A stretch of DNA of 64,000 bases, taken from assembly GCA_038147155.1 (NCBI GenBank), contig JAYQTA010000003.1, positions 62,001-126,000 of the forward strand, in the 5' to 3' direction. Numbering within the stretch: the stretch's first letter is position 1; the number at the start of each line of letters is the position of its first letter. Source of the DNA: Australimonas brisbanensis. GTDB taxonomy: Bacteria > Chloroflexota > Dehalococcoidia > Lucifugimonadales > Australimonadaceae. Both the position numbers and the translations under genes were made by a program. The notes beneath the pieces were generated by a model. It was not told where the DNA came from. It saw nothing but the letters and a program-made list of their open reading frames with translations, and searched no databases. Below, piece after piece: positions 39,522 to 47,698 of the stretch.

Positions 39522-41545
39522 GCATGCTCTCCTGTGGCCAAGGCCACCAGTTCCTGCTCACTCAGTATCGGAATCCCCAGCCGTTCGGCGTCATCGCGCT
39601 TCGAACCGGGCTCCTCGCCCACCACCACGTAGTCCGTCTTCTTGGAGACCGAACCGGCAACGGCCCCGCCGCGATCCTTGATGAACGCTTCGGCCCCGGA
39701 GCGGGTGAACCCCTCCAGCCGCCCCGTCACCACGAAGCGCAGACCGGCGAAGGGCTGCGGGCCCGCCGCCTCCCCGGGGCGCTGCTCCTCCTCGACGCGC
39801 ACCCCTGCGGCCGCCAATTCTGCCACGATGCGCCGGTTGCCCTCGTTGGCGAAGTGGAGGGCGATGGCCTGCGCCACGATGGGCCCGATGCCGGGCACCT
39901 GCGCCAGGTCATCGGCGCTCGCGTCAATGAGCGCTACCAGGGAGCCGTAGCGCCGGGCCAGCAGTTCGGCGGTCTCCGTGCCCACGTGCCGTATCCCCAA
40001 CGCGGCGATGACGGCGGCCAGGGGGCGCTCCCTGGACGCGGCGATGGCCGCGACCAGGTTGGCCGCTGACTTCGGCCCCATGCGCTCCAGGCCCTCCAGC
40101 TGCTCCTGCGTCAGGTGGTAGAGGTCGTGCGCGTCGGCCACCAGCCCCGCCTCCAGCAGCGCGGCCACCAGCTTCTCGCCCAGCCCGTCGATGTCCATGC
40201 CGGCGCTGGAGGCGAAGTGGCGCACCCGCTCGAAGCGCTGGGCGGGGCAGGCGGCGTTGATGCACCGGTGAGCGGCCTCGCCCTCCTCCCGCACCACCGG
40301 GGTGCCGCAGGCGGGGCAGTCCGGGGGCATGGCGAAGGGCATCTCGTCGCCCGTGCGCCGGTCGGTCACGGGGCCCACCACCTGAGGTATCACCTCCCCC
40401 GCGCGCTCCACGATGACCACATCGCCGATGCGGATGTCCTTGCGGCGGATGTCGTCCTCGTTGTGCAGGCTCGCGCGGGAGATAGTGACGCCCCCCACGT
40501 TCACCGGCTCCAGCACCGCGTACGGGTTCAGCGCCCCGGTGCGGCCCACATTGATGCGGATGTCCTCCAGGCGGGTGGTGGCCTGCTCGGCGGGGAACTT
40601 GTAGGCGATGGCCCAGCGCGGCTCGCGGCCCACGAATCCCAGGTGGCGCTGGTAGTCACGCCGGTCGATCTTCACCACCACCCCATCGGTCTGGTAGTCC
40701 ACCTGGAAGCGGCGCTCCTCCCACCGTCGGTGGTAGGCCTGCGCCCCGTCCAGGGAGGGGGCGCGCTCGGTCTCCGGGTTCACCCGCAGACCCAGCTCCC
40801 GCAGCCACTCCAGCGTCTCCCAGTGGGTGTCCGGCGTGGGTCCCCCCTCGGCCCAGCCCAGCTGATAGAGCCAGACGGCGAGGCCCCGTGAGGCGGTGAT
40901 GCGTGGGTCCAATTGGCGTAGCGAACCGGCCGCCGCGTTACGGGGGTTGGCGAAGAGGCTCTCACCCCGCTCGGCGCGCTCCTCGTTGAGGCGGGCGAAG
41001 GCGGAGCGCGGGAAGTACACCTCCCCGCGCACCTCCAAACGCGCCGGCGCACGCTCCGGGTGCTGGAGCACCAGCGGCACCGAGCCGATGGTGCGCACGT
41101 TGGCCGTCACGTCCTCGCCTCGAGTGCCGTCCCCGCGCGTGGCCGCCTGCACCAGGTGGCCGTGTTCGTAGATCAGCGCCACCGCCAGCCCGTCGATTTT
41201 GGGCTCGCACACCAGGGAGAAGGCGTCCGTCTCCAGCAGCCCCGCGGCGCGCCGGTGCCAGGCGGCGAGTTCGTCGTCGTCGAAGGCGTTGGCCAGGGAG
41301 AGCATGGGCTGCGGGTGCACCACCTCCCGGAACTCCGGTGAGGGGGCAGCCCCCACGCGCTGGGTGGGCGAATCGGGCGTCACCAGCTCCGGGTGCGCCT
41401 CCTCCAGCGAGCGCAGCTCTCGCAGCAGCGCGTCGTACTCGGCGTCCGCGATCAGCGGGCTGTCCAGCACGTAGTAGCGGTGGTTGTGGAGGTTGAGCAG
41501 CTCGCGCAGAGATGCGATGCGCTCGTTGACGGACGCGTCAGGCAT
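39518..41545 (-). CDS. ligA: NAD-dependent DNA ligase
   Basis: 675 residues, complete. ATG 41545. N-terminal Ia domain with YYVLDSPLIADAEYDAL, adenylation Lys116 in CEPKIDGLA, TRGDGTRGEDVT, NPRNAAAGSLRQLD, YQTDGVVVKID. The zinc finger is CPACGTPVV and CINAACPAQR. HhH repeats (LERMGPKSAANLV, VPGIGPIVAQAI) and a C-terminal BRCT domain (FVVTGRLEGFTRSGAEAFI) follow. Essential replication ligase. A TATACT -10-like box lies at 41569-41574 upstream. Confidence 0.96.
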   Translation of the reverse strand: MPDASVNERIASLRELLNLHNHRYYVLDSPLIADAEYDALLRELRSLEEAHPELVTPDSPTQRVGAAPSPEFREVVHPQPMLSLANAFDDDELAAWHRRAAGLLETDAFSLVCEPKIDGLAVALIYEHGHLVQAATRGDGTRGEDVTANVRTIGSVPLVLQHPERAPARLEVRGEVYFPRSAFARLNEERAERGESLFANPRNAAAGSLRQLDPRITASRGLAVWLYQLGWAEGGPTPDTHWETLEWLRELGLRVNPETERAPSLDGAQAYHRRWEERRFQVDYQTDGVVVKIDRRDYQRHLGFVGREPRWAIAYKFPAEQATTRLEDIRINVGRTGALNPYAVLEPVNVGGVTISRASLHNEDDIRRKDIRIGDVVIVERAGEVIPQVVGPVTDRRTGDEMPFAMPPDCPACGTPVVREEGEAAHRCINAACPAQRFERVRHFASSAGMDIDGLGEKLVAALLEAGLVADAHDLYHLTQEQLEGLERMGPKSAANLVAAIAASRERPLAAVIAALGIRHVGTETAELLARRYGSLVALIDASADDLAQVPGIGPIVAQAIALHFANEGNRRIVAELAAAGVRVEEEQRPGEAAGPQPFAGLRFVVTGRLEGFTRSGAEAFIKDRGGAVAGSVSKKTDYVVVGEEPGSKRDDAERLGIPILSEQELVALATGEHA

Positions 41546-41617
41546 GGGTCCCTCTGTCTTCGGCGGCGAGTATAGGCCCGACCCGCACGCGCTGCACGCG
41601 GTGCTGGCCGCGGCCCG

Positions 41618-42919
41618 CTAGGAACCCTGCGGGGCCATATCAGGGTGGCGCGGCGGACGCGCCAGCGACATCAGCACCACGTTTAGGGCGAAGACCCCGC
41701 CGAAGATGAGGAACGCGGGTGTGTAGGAGCCGGTGGAGTCCTGGATGAACCCGGTGAGGGTGGGCCCCAGCGGGGCGAACAGGCGGAAGGGGGCGGTGAA
41801 GCCCCGGATCGCCCCCAGTGAGCGGCGGCCGAAGTAGTCGGCGTAGAGCATGTTCTCGATGACGGTCGAACCGCCCACCGCCAACCCGAAGGTGAGAGCG
41901 AAGGCCACCGCCAGCAGGTAGGAGTCGGCGATGATGACTATGAGCATGGAGCAGAGCAGCAGGAAGCTCATGAGCATCGCTCCGTAGCGCACGTGGAGCC
42001 GGTCCAGCACCAGGCCCCAGGGCACCCCGGTGACGGCGGAGGTGGCGGCGAAGATGGAGAGCACGCTCACCGCAAGCGCGTCGGGCAGGCCCTTGTCGGA
42101 GAAGTTGCTCACCAGGTGCAGGTTGATGGCGCCCAGGGCGAAGCGGTCCACCGACATGTACGCCACCAGCAGCCAGAAGGCGCGCGTGCGCCGCGCTTGC
42201 GCCAGCGTCCAGGAGACGTCCTCCACGGTGCGGGCGAAGCGCGAGCCCCCTGCCCGGGGGGTTGCCTCGCGAGGCGCCGCATCGCCGTCGGGGTGGAGAC
42301 CCAGGTCCTCCGGCCGCCGGCGCAGGTAGAGGGCACCGGGGACGATGATGGTGAGGGCGGTGAACCCCGCCAGCGCGGCGAAGGCCACCCGCCAGGACGA
42401 GGCGGCCATGATGGCGAAGATGACCATGGGGATGATGGCCTGGCCCGCACGCAGCCCCACGCTGCGCACCGCCACGGCGCGCCCCCGCTTGCGGACGAAC
42501 CAGTTGGCGATGGTGACGCTGATGCCGATCTGGATGCCTGCCAGCGCCGACCCGCGTCCCACTCCGAACGCCAGCCAGAACTGCCAGGGCTCCTGCATCA
42601 CCGACATACCCAGCATGGCCAGGGCGATGATGACCCCCGAGCACACCACGATGACCCGCGAGCCGTACCGGTCCAGCGCCTTGCCGAAGACGAAGGAGGA
42701 GACGTTGCCCGTCATGCTCCCCACGGTGAAGGCGAAGGAGATGGTGGCGCGCGACCAGCCCAGCTCCTCCTGCATGGGGGTGATGAACACCCCCAGCACC
42801 GGGCCGAACATGGGCACCATGCCGAAGGAGGCCACCAGCCCCGTGGCGACGATGGCCCAGCCGTAGTAGAGGCGCTTGAAGGGCCAGAGCCGAGGGATGG
42901 CGGGCGTCACGTCCTGCAC
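41618..42919 (-). CDS. MFS transporter, paralog of the 28533 gene
   Basis: 433 residues. GTG start at 42919 with AGGAGCGGAAC before it. 12-span MFS of the same branch as the transporter at 28533-29816: YYGWAIVATGLVASFG, ELGWSRATIS, GKALDRYGSRVIV, and the shared C-half motif ADYFGRRSLGAIRG. Both also share the LRRRPEDLGL/MGL linker, so they are paralogs with probably different organic-acid substrates. Flanked by ligA and the FAD oxidoreductase. Confidence 0.84.
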   Translation of the reverse strand: MQDVTPAIPRLWPFKRLYYGWAIVATGLVASFGMVPMFGPVLGVFITPMQEELGWSRATISFAFTVGSMTGNVSSFVFGKALDRYGSRVIVVCSGVIIALAMLGMSVMQEPWQFWLAFGVGRGSALAGIQIGISVTIANWFVRKRGRAVAVRSVGLRAGQAIIPMVIFAIMAASSWRVAFAALAGFTALTIIVPGALYLRRRPEDLGLHPDGDAAPREATPRAGGSRFARTVEDVSWTLAQARRTRAFWLLVAYMSVDRFALGAINLHLVSNFSDKGLPDALAVSVLSIFAATSAVTGVPWGLVLDRLHVRYGAMLMSFLLLCSMLIVIIADSYLLAVAFALTFGLAVGGSTVIENMLYADYFGRRSLGAIRGFTAPFRLFAPLGPTLTGFIQDSTGSYTPAFLIFGGVFALNVVLMSLARPPRHPDMAPQGS

Positions 42920-42973
42920 GTTCCGCTCCTGGGGCGGGATGGGGCCCGGTGATGATACGCCCCCGGGAGCGGG

Positions 42974-44305
42974 CTAGCGGGGGGCGTCGTCCAGGATGAG
43001 CCGGGCCACCTGGCGGCCCATGCGCACCGAGTAGTTGGTGCCCCGGTCCTCCGGGTAGATCTGGGTGGTGTTGGCCAGGTACAGCCCCGGCACCGGCGTG
43101 CGGTGGTTCGGCATGCGCTCGGCGTACCCACGCGTCACCACCGGCTGCGCGGCGTCCACCCGGTGGTGGTGGTAGCGCGTGACCCAGGACGGCTCGAACG
43201 CCGGGTTCAGCGTCCGCAGGTGCGGCAGGTAGGCGTTGAACAGCTCCTCCGCACTCATGCGGTAGAGCGGGTCGTCCGTCTCCAGGTAGTTGGTGAGGTA
43301 GACCACGTGGGCCCCGCCGTACAGCGCGGGCGGGAGCATGTTGGTGTGCTCGATGACGCCCAGGAAGGGCAGGGTCCTATCGCCCACGTATGTCCAGTAG
43401 AAGGGGGTGAGCGGCCGGTCGAGTTCGAGCACCACCAGCACGGCGGCCAGGTAGGTCTGGGACGCCAGTTGATCCAGGTAGCCCTGCGGCAGGGGCGGGG
43501 CGATGCGCGGGAGTACGAAGGAGGGCACCGTGGCCAGCACCGCATCGAACTCGTGCGTGGCGGGCTCGGCGTCCGGCGCGCCCACCTCCAGCCCCACGGC
43601 GCGCCCCCCTCGTTCGACCACCCGGCGCACTGGGGTGGAGAGGGTTATCTCCCCGCCGCGCTCACGGATGCGCTGGGCCAATACGTCGAACACCTCACCG
43701 AAGGAGCCCATGGGGTAGCCCAGCTGCTCGCGGGCCATCCCGCGCAGCCCCTTGCCCCTCGATGCGGTGCGCAGGGCGAACTTGTTCCACAGCCAGGACA
43801 TGGTGACCTGGTCGTAGTGGCGGCCGAACTTGCCCCGGAGCATGGGCTCGAAGATCACCTCGGCCACGCGGCGACCGCCCACACGCCGCACCCACTCGAG
43901 GGCGGTCTGTGATTCGAGGGAGTGCCACTCCCGGCGGCGCTGGAGCGCGAGGGTCATGAGCCCGGCGCGGATGCGGTCGAGCGGGGGCAGGGGGCCGAAG
44001 CGCAGCAGGTGCAGCGGGGTGGTGAAGGGCCACAGCCGCCCCTGGGCGAAGTAGCCCACCTTGGAGTCGAACCACGCCAGTCGCTCGCCCAGACCCAGCT
44101 CCTCCATGAGGGCGGCCATGGCGGTGTCGGAGCGGAACAGGTGGTGGTAGCCGCGCTCCAGGGGCGTCCCGTTCACGGGGAAGGTGGAGGCCTGCCCGCC
44201 CAGGAAGGGCGCGCCCTCGAACACCGCCACCTGGTGTCCGGCGTTCGTCAGGTCGTAGGCGGCGGCGAGGCCCGCGGCTCCCGCGCCGATGATGCCAACC
44301 CTCAC
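42974..44305 (-). CDS. FAD-dependent amine-oxidase-fold oxidoreductase
   Basis: 443 residues. GTG 44305 overlaps the UPF0104 stop (GTGA). Dinucleotide motif VGIIGAGAAGLAAAYDL, then EGAPFLGGQASTF, GYHHLFRSD, and the C-terminal FAD motif PVPGLYLANTTQIYPEDRG. Related to protoporphyrinogen oxidase/UDP-galactopyranose mutase-like desaturases. Its coupling to a UPF0104 protein and to Agl23/YYY membrane proteins suggests action on a lipid or sugar precursor of envelope glycans (inference). Confidence 0.82.
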   Translation of the reverse strand: MRVGIIGAGAAGLAAAYDLTNAGHQVAVFEGAPFLGGQASTFPVNGTPLERGYHHLFRSDTAMAALMEELGLGERLAWFDSKVGYFAQGRLWPFTTPLHLLRFGPLPPLDRIRAGLMTLALQRRREWHSLESQTALEWVRRVGGRRVAEVIFEPMLRGKFGRHYDQVTMSWLWNKFALRTASRGKGLRGMAREQLGYPMGSFGEVFDVLAQRIRERGGEITLSTPVRRVVERGGRAVGLEVGAPDAEPATHEFDAVLATVPSFVLPRIAPPLPQGYLDQLASQTYLAAVLVVLELDRPLTPFYWTYVGDRTLPFLGVIEHTNMLPPALYGGAHVVYLTNYLETDDPLYRMSAEELFNAYLPHLRTLNPAFEPSWVTRYHHHRVDAAQPVVTRGYAERMPNHRTPVPGLYLANTTQIYPEDRGTNYSVRMGRQVARLILDDAPR

Positions 44306-45345
44306 TCGCCACCTCTCGTGCCCGTCCTCACCAGCTCACCCAGCCGCACGTGGGCCACGGCCAGCGCCACCAGCCCCCCGACGATCACCGGGGCCAGCAG
44401 CGCGGCGTGCAGCACAACGGCGTAGGCGGCGGCAGGCCCTGCCGCAACGCCCAGGGCGGACAGGCCCAGCGCGGCGAACAGTTCGAAGGGCCCCACGCTG
44501 CCCTGCGAGGAGGGCAGGGCCGTGGCCAGGTTGGAGAGGGCCACCACCACCACCGTCGCCCCCAACAGCCCACCCAGCCCGCCCAGGGGCTCCTGGAGGC
44601 CGAAGCCCAGGGCGACGATGAAGTACATCACCCCCTCCATGACCCAGATGGGCAGGGAGAGGGCGGCGAGCGCCGCCAGGCGCCCCGGCCGGTGCAGGCC
44701 CGCGAACCCGGCTAGGAACCGCTCGGCCAGGCCGTCGACCCGCGCGCCCAGCCGGCCGGGGAGCAGGTGGGTGAGGCGGCGGGTGATGCGGATGAACGCC
44801 TCCGGCCAGCCTGCCGCCGCCAGCATGGCCCCCAGCACGGCGGCGAAGGGCGCGGTCAGCAGCGCGCCCACCGCCCAGCCGGGTAGCCCCGCCGTCTCGG
44901 CCATCCGTCCGCCCAGCCCGCTGGCGGGCAGCGCCAGCAGGGCACCGGCGAGCAGGGCCAGCAGCAGCAGCCCGTCCAACACCCGTTCCACCAAGATCGT
45001 GGCCAGGGCCGTGCTTCCCCGCACCGGCTCGCGGGTCGAGAGGTAGTACGAGCGCACCAACTCCCCCAGCCGCAGGGGCAGCAGGTTATTGGCGGCATAC
45101 CCCACCAGCACCACGGGGTAGAGGCGGCGCACACGTGTGGGCGCGAAGGGCGCCAGCAGCACCTTCCAGCGCAGGGAGCGGAAGAGGAGGGAGACGAAGT
45201 AGACCGTTACGGCGGGGGCCAGGGTGAGGTAGTTGGCCGAGGCCAGCGCCTCCCCCATGGCGGACAGGTCCGCCCGCCACAGCAGCAGCGCGATGAATAG
45301 GGCGCTCGCCGCGATGCCGAGCCAGATGCGCCGGTCCGCCAGCAC
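44302..45345 (-). CDS. UPF0104/lysylphosphatidylglycerol synthase TM-like membrane protein
   Basis: 347 residues. GTG 45345 with GGAGG 5 bases before. About eight spans; the motif LYPVVLVGYAANNLLPLRLGELVRSYYLS and LERVLDGLLLLALL, plus SNLATALPSSQGSVGPFE, are typical of the AglD/MprF N-terminal flippase-like family (PF03706). Likely helps translocate or process a polyprenyl- or phospholipid-linked substrate. Translationally coupled to the FAD oxidoreductase. Confidence 0.83.
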   Translation of the reverse strand: MLADRRIWLGIAASALFIALLLWRADLSAMGEALASANYLTLAPAVTVYFVSLLFRSLRWKVLLAPFAPTRVRRLYPVVLVGYAANNLLPLRLGELVRSYYLSTREPVRGSTALATILVERVLDGLLLLALLAGALLALPASGLGGRMAETAGLPGWAVGALLTAPFAAVLGAMLAAAGWPEAFIRITRRLTHLLPGRLGARVDGLAERFLAGFAGLHRPGRLAALAALSLPIWVMEGVMYFIVALGFGLQEPLGGLGGLLGATVVVVALSNLATALPSSQGSVGPFELFAALGLSALGVAAGPAAAYAVVLHAALLAPVIVGGLVALAVAHVRLGELVRTGTRGGE

Positions 45346-45406
45346 GGGGCCTCCGGGGTTGGGGTGGGGCTGCGGCAGGGGCCGCCGGGCCAGTATAGCG
45401 GGCCGC

Positions 45407-47698
45407 TCACTCCTCCCGCGCGGCACGCAGCGCGGAGCACCCCTGCGCCAGGGGGGCCAGGGCGTCCGCCACGAACACCACGCCCTGGGAACGCTGCATG
45501 TAGGAAGGAGCGAGGTGGGTCGTGCGCCGCCCGAAGACGTAACGCGCCAGGGTATCCCACGCGCTGGCATCGCGGGCGCTGGCCCACAGCACCGAGGGGG
45601 AGAGGGTGTTGTAGGCGTAGTTGGGGAACCACCACAGGTGGAACAGCGAGCCCACCTCGGTGAAGCCCACCAGCCCGTCCGCGTTGCGCGGGACGACCCA
45701 CCGGCTGGAGAGCACCACGTCGGCGGGGGGCGGGAAGCCCATGGGGGAGGCGTTCAGGTCTTGGTAACTCACCTGCGGGTACGCACGCAGGTACCAGCGC
45801 CACTGCCACTGGAAGTTGTCGGAGGTGTCCACCAGGATGCGCAGCGTCTGGGGGGTGAATCCGGGGCTCACGGCCAGCCGCCCGATGCACTCGGCGGCGT
45901 AGGTGGTCTCCTGCCCGGTCTGGGAGAAGACCAGCAGTTCGGTGGGGCGCTCCAGCCCCGCGACGTCGTAGGATGCGCGCCAGGCGGTGAATGAGGTGAA
46001 CGCGGCGAGCACCGCCAGTGCCCCCAGCGCCACCGCAGCCCACGCGGGCGCCTGGGGTGAGCCCTCCCGCACCCCCAGCGCCGAGGCCGCCTGGTGCAGC
46101 ACCTCTCCCGCCCCGTGGCGCAGCGCGGGCACCAGCGCCGCCACGCCCCCGGCGGCCAGCAGTACGCCGGTCCACAGCAGCGGGTCGCGCAGGGGGGTAT
46201 CGGCCAGCAGCGCACGGGCAGCAACCAGGGGGATGCCCAGCGAGGGCAGGGCCCCGGCGGCGAGGGCCGGGAGGTTGAGCCGGGCGGTCGTGGTGCTACG
46301 GGCCAGCGCGTCCAGGGCGCGCGCGCCCACCAGCACCAGGGGCAGCGCCACGTCCACGGTGAGCCAGGGCATGCGCTCGCCCGCGTAGGCGAACAGCGCG
46401 GTGTTCAGCACCGCCCAACCCAGCAGGAAGCGGTCGAACGCGCTCCGCCGCCGCCACACCAGCCACCCGGCCCCGGCCAGCGCGGCCACCACGGTGAGCG
46501 TCTCGTACAGACCCAGCGTGAGCCCGTAGTAGTACCAGGGTTGGCTGGCGCGCTCCACGCCGTGCTGGGCCATCCAGTAGCCCAGGGAGCCCCACAGGCC
46601 GGTGTAGAAGCCCTTGGCGTTGTGGAAGAGGGAGGTGTGCAGTGCCAGCCAGGGAGCCCAGAACAGCGCGGCCAACACCAGCCAGCGCCGCCCGTTCCAG
46701 CGCACCCCCATGGACAGCGCCAGCACAGCCAGCCCCACCACCAGCGCCGCGGCGATGTACAGCCCACCCCCTGCCGGTGAGCCGGTGGGCACCGCGGCGC
46801 GGGTCAACTCCCCCGCGATGACGCGATGATCCGATGCGTCGGGGTTGGCCAGCACCAGCCCCAGCGGCCCCTGGGCCAGCGCGGCCAGCGGGGCCCACAG
46901 CGGCGCGGTGAGAGTCCCCAGCACCAGCAGCAGCGAACCAGCGGGGGGCAATTGGGCCAGGGTGCGCCGGCCGCTCAGCCACGCCCACCAGCCGGGAGCG
47001 CTCCACAGCGCCAGAAGCAACCCGAAGGAGCCCGCCAGCATGAAGGCCGTCTCCTTGGTGGAGAAGGCTGCTGACCAGGCCAGGGCCCACACCACCAGGT
47101 GCCAGTGCCGAGGCGCGCGGGTGTGACGCCAGACCAATGCCGCCAGCACCAGGGCGAAGAGCGACATGTACACGTCGTTGCGCAGGAAGCGCGCGAAGTA
47201 GAGGCCCGTGGGGGAGGTGAGGAGCAGGAGACCCGCGCCCAGCGCCCCCCAGCGGCCCAGCGCCCCGCGCAGCGCCAGGGGGAGCGCCACCACCGCCGCG
47301 CCCGCCAGCGCGGGCAGCAATCGTGCCGTCACGTCTGAGGAGCCCAGCAGCTTGAAGGTGCCCGCGGCCAGGTGGAACAGAAGCGGGCCGTGGGTGAGCG
47401 GGGTGTGGGTGTAGCCCATCCCCTCGGCGTAGCGCCAGGCGTACCAGGCGTGGAGCAGCTCGTCATAGTGCAGCGCACGTCCGCCCACATCCCACAGCCG
47501 GGTGGTCAGTGCCATGCCCGTCAGCGCGGCCCAGGCACAGCGCTCCAGCCGTGACAGCCCGCCCCACCACGCCCATGCCCGGTGCGGCGCGGAGCGTGCC
47601 CACACCCGCGTGCGGGCCCATCGTTCACGCGCTCCGGCGCGTGCGCGGGCGAGTAGAGCGCGTGCGCGCTCGACCACCTGGCCCCAGCGCCGGCGCAT
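45407..47698 (-). CDS. Agl23-like (TIGR03663) membrane glycosyltransferase-type protein
   Basis: 763 residues. ATG 47698 overlaps the YYY gene stop by one base. A basic N-terminus of about 60 residues, then a GT-C-like polytopic protein: ALHYDELLHAWYAWRYAEG (acidic DE motif in the first loop), YTHTPLTHGPLLFHL, FARFLRNDVYMSLFAL, STKETAFMLA, MAQHGVERASQPWYYYG. This is the flippase activity-associated/Agl23 layout described in Chloroflexi and Archaea (family knowledge). The C-terminal 200 residues are extracytoplasmic. Probably protein or lipid glycosylation together with the neighbouring YYY protein. Confidence 0.82.
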   Translation of the reverse strand: MRRRWGQVVERARALLARARAGARERWARTRVWARSAPHRAWAWWGGLSRLERCAWAALTGMALTTRLWDVGGRALHYDELLHAWYAWRYAEGMGYTHTPLTHGPLLFHLAAGTFKLLGSSDVTARLLPALAGAAVVALPLALRGALGRWGALGAGLLLLTSPTGLYFARFLRNDVYMSLFALVLAALVWRHTRAPRHWHLVVWALAWSAAFSTKETAFMLAGSFGLLLALWSAPGWWAWLSGRRTLAQLPPAGSLLLVLGTLTAPLWAPLAALAQGPLGLVLANPDASDHRVIAGELTRAAVPTGSPAGGGLYIAAALVVGLAVLALSMGVRWNGRRWLVLAALFWAPWLALHTSLFHNAKGFYTGLWGSLGYWMAQHGVERASQPWYYYGLTLGLYETLTVVAALAGAGWLVWRRRSAFDRFLLGWAVLNTALFAYAGERMPWLTVDVALPLVLVGARALDALARSTTTARLNLPALAAGALPSLGIPLVAARALLADTPLRDPLLWTGVLLAAGGVAALVPALRHGAGEVLHQAASALGVREGSPQAPAWAAVALGALAVLAAFTSFTAWRASYDVAGLERPTELLVFSQTGQETTYAAECIGRLAVSPGFTPQTLRILVDTSDNFQWQWRWYLRAYPQVSYQDLNASPMGFPPPADVVLSSRWVVPRNADGLVGFTEVGSLFHLWWFPNYAYNTLSPSVLWASARDASAWDTLARYVFGRRTTHLAPSYMQRSQGVVFVADALAPLAQGCSALRAAREE

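Noticed and set aside
45233..45994. Plus-strand frame opposite the Agl23-like and UPF0104 genes
   Set aside because: Antisense shadow without motifs; the minus-strand genes have membrane topology and overlapping starts.
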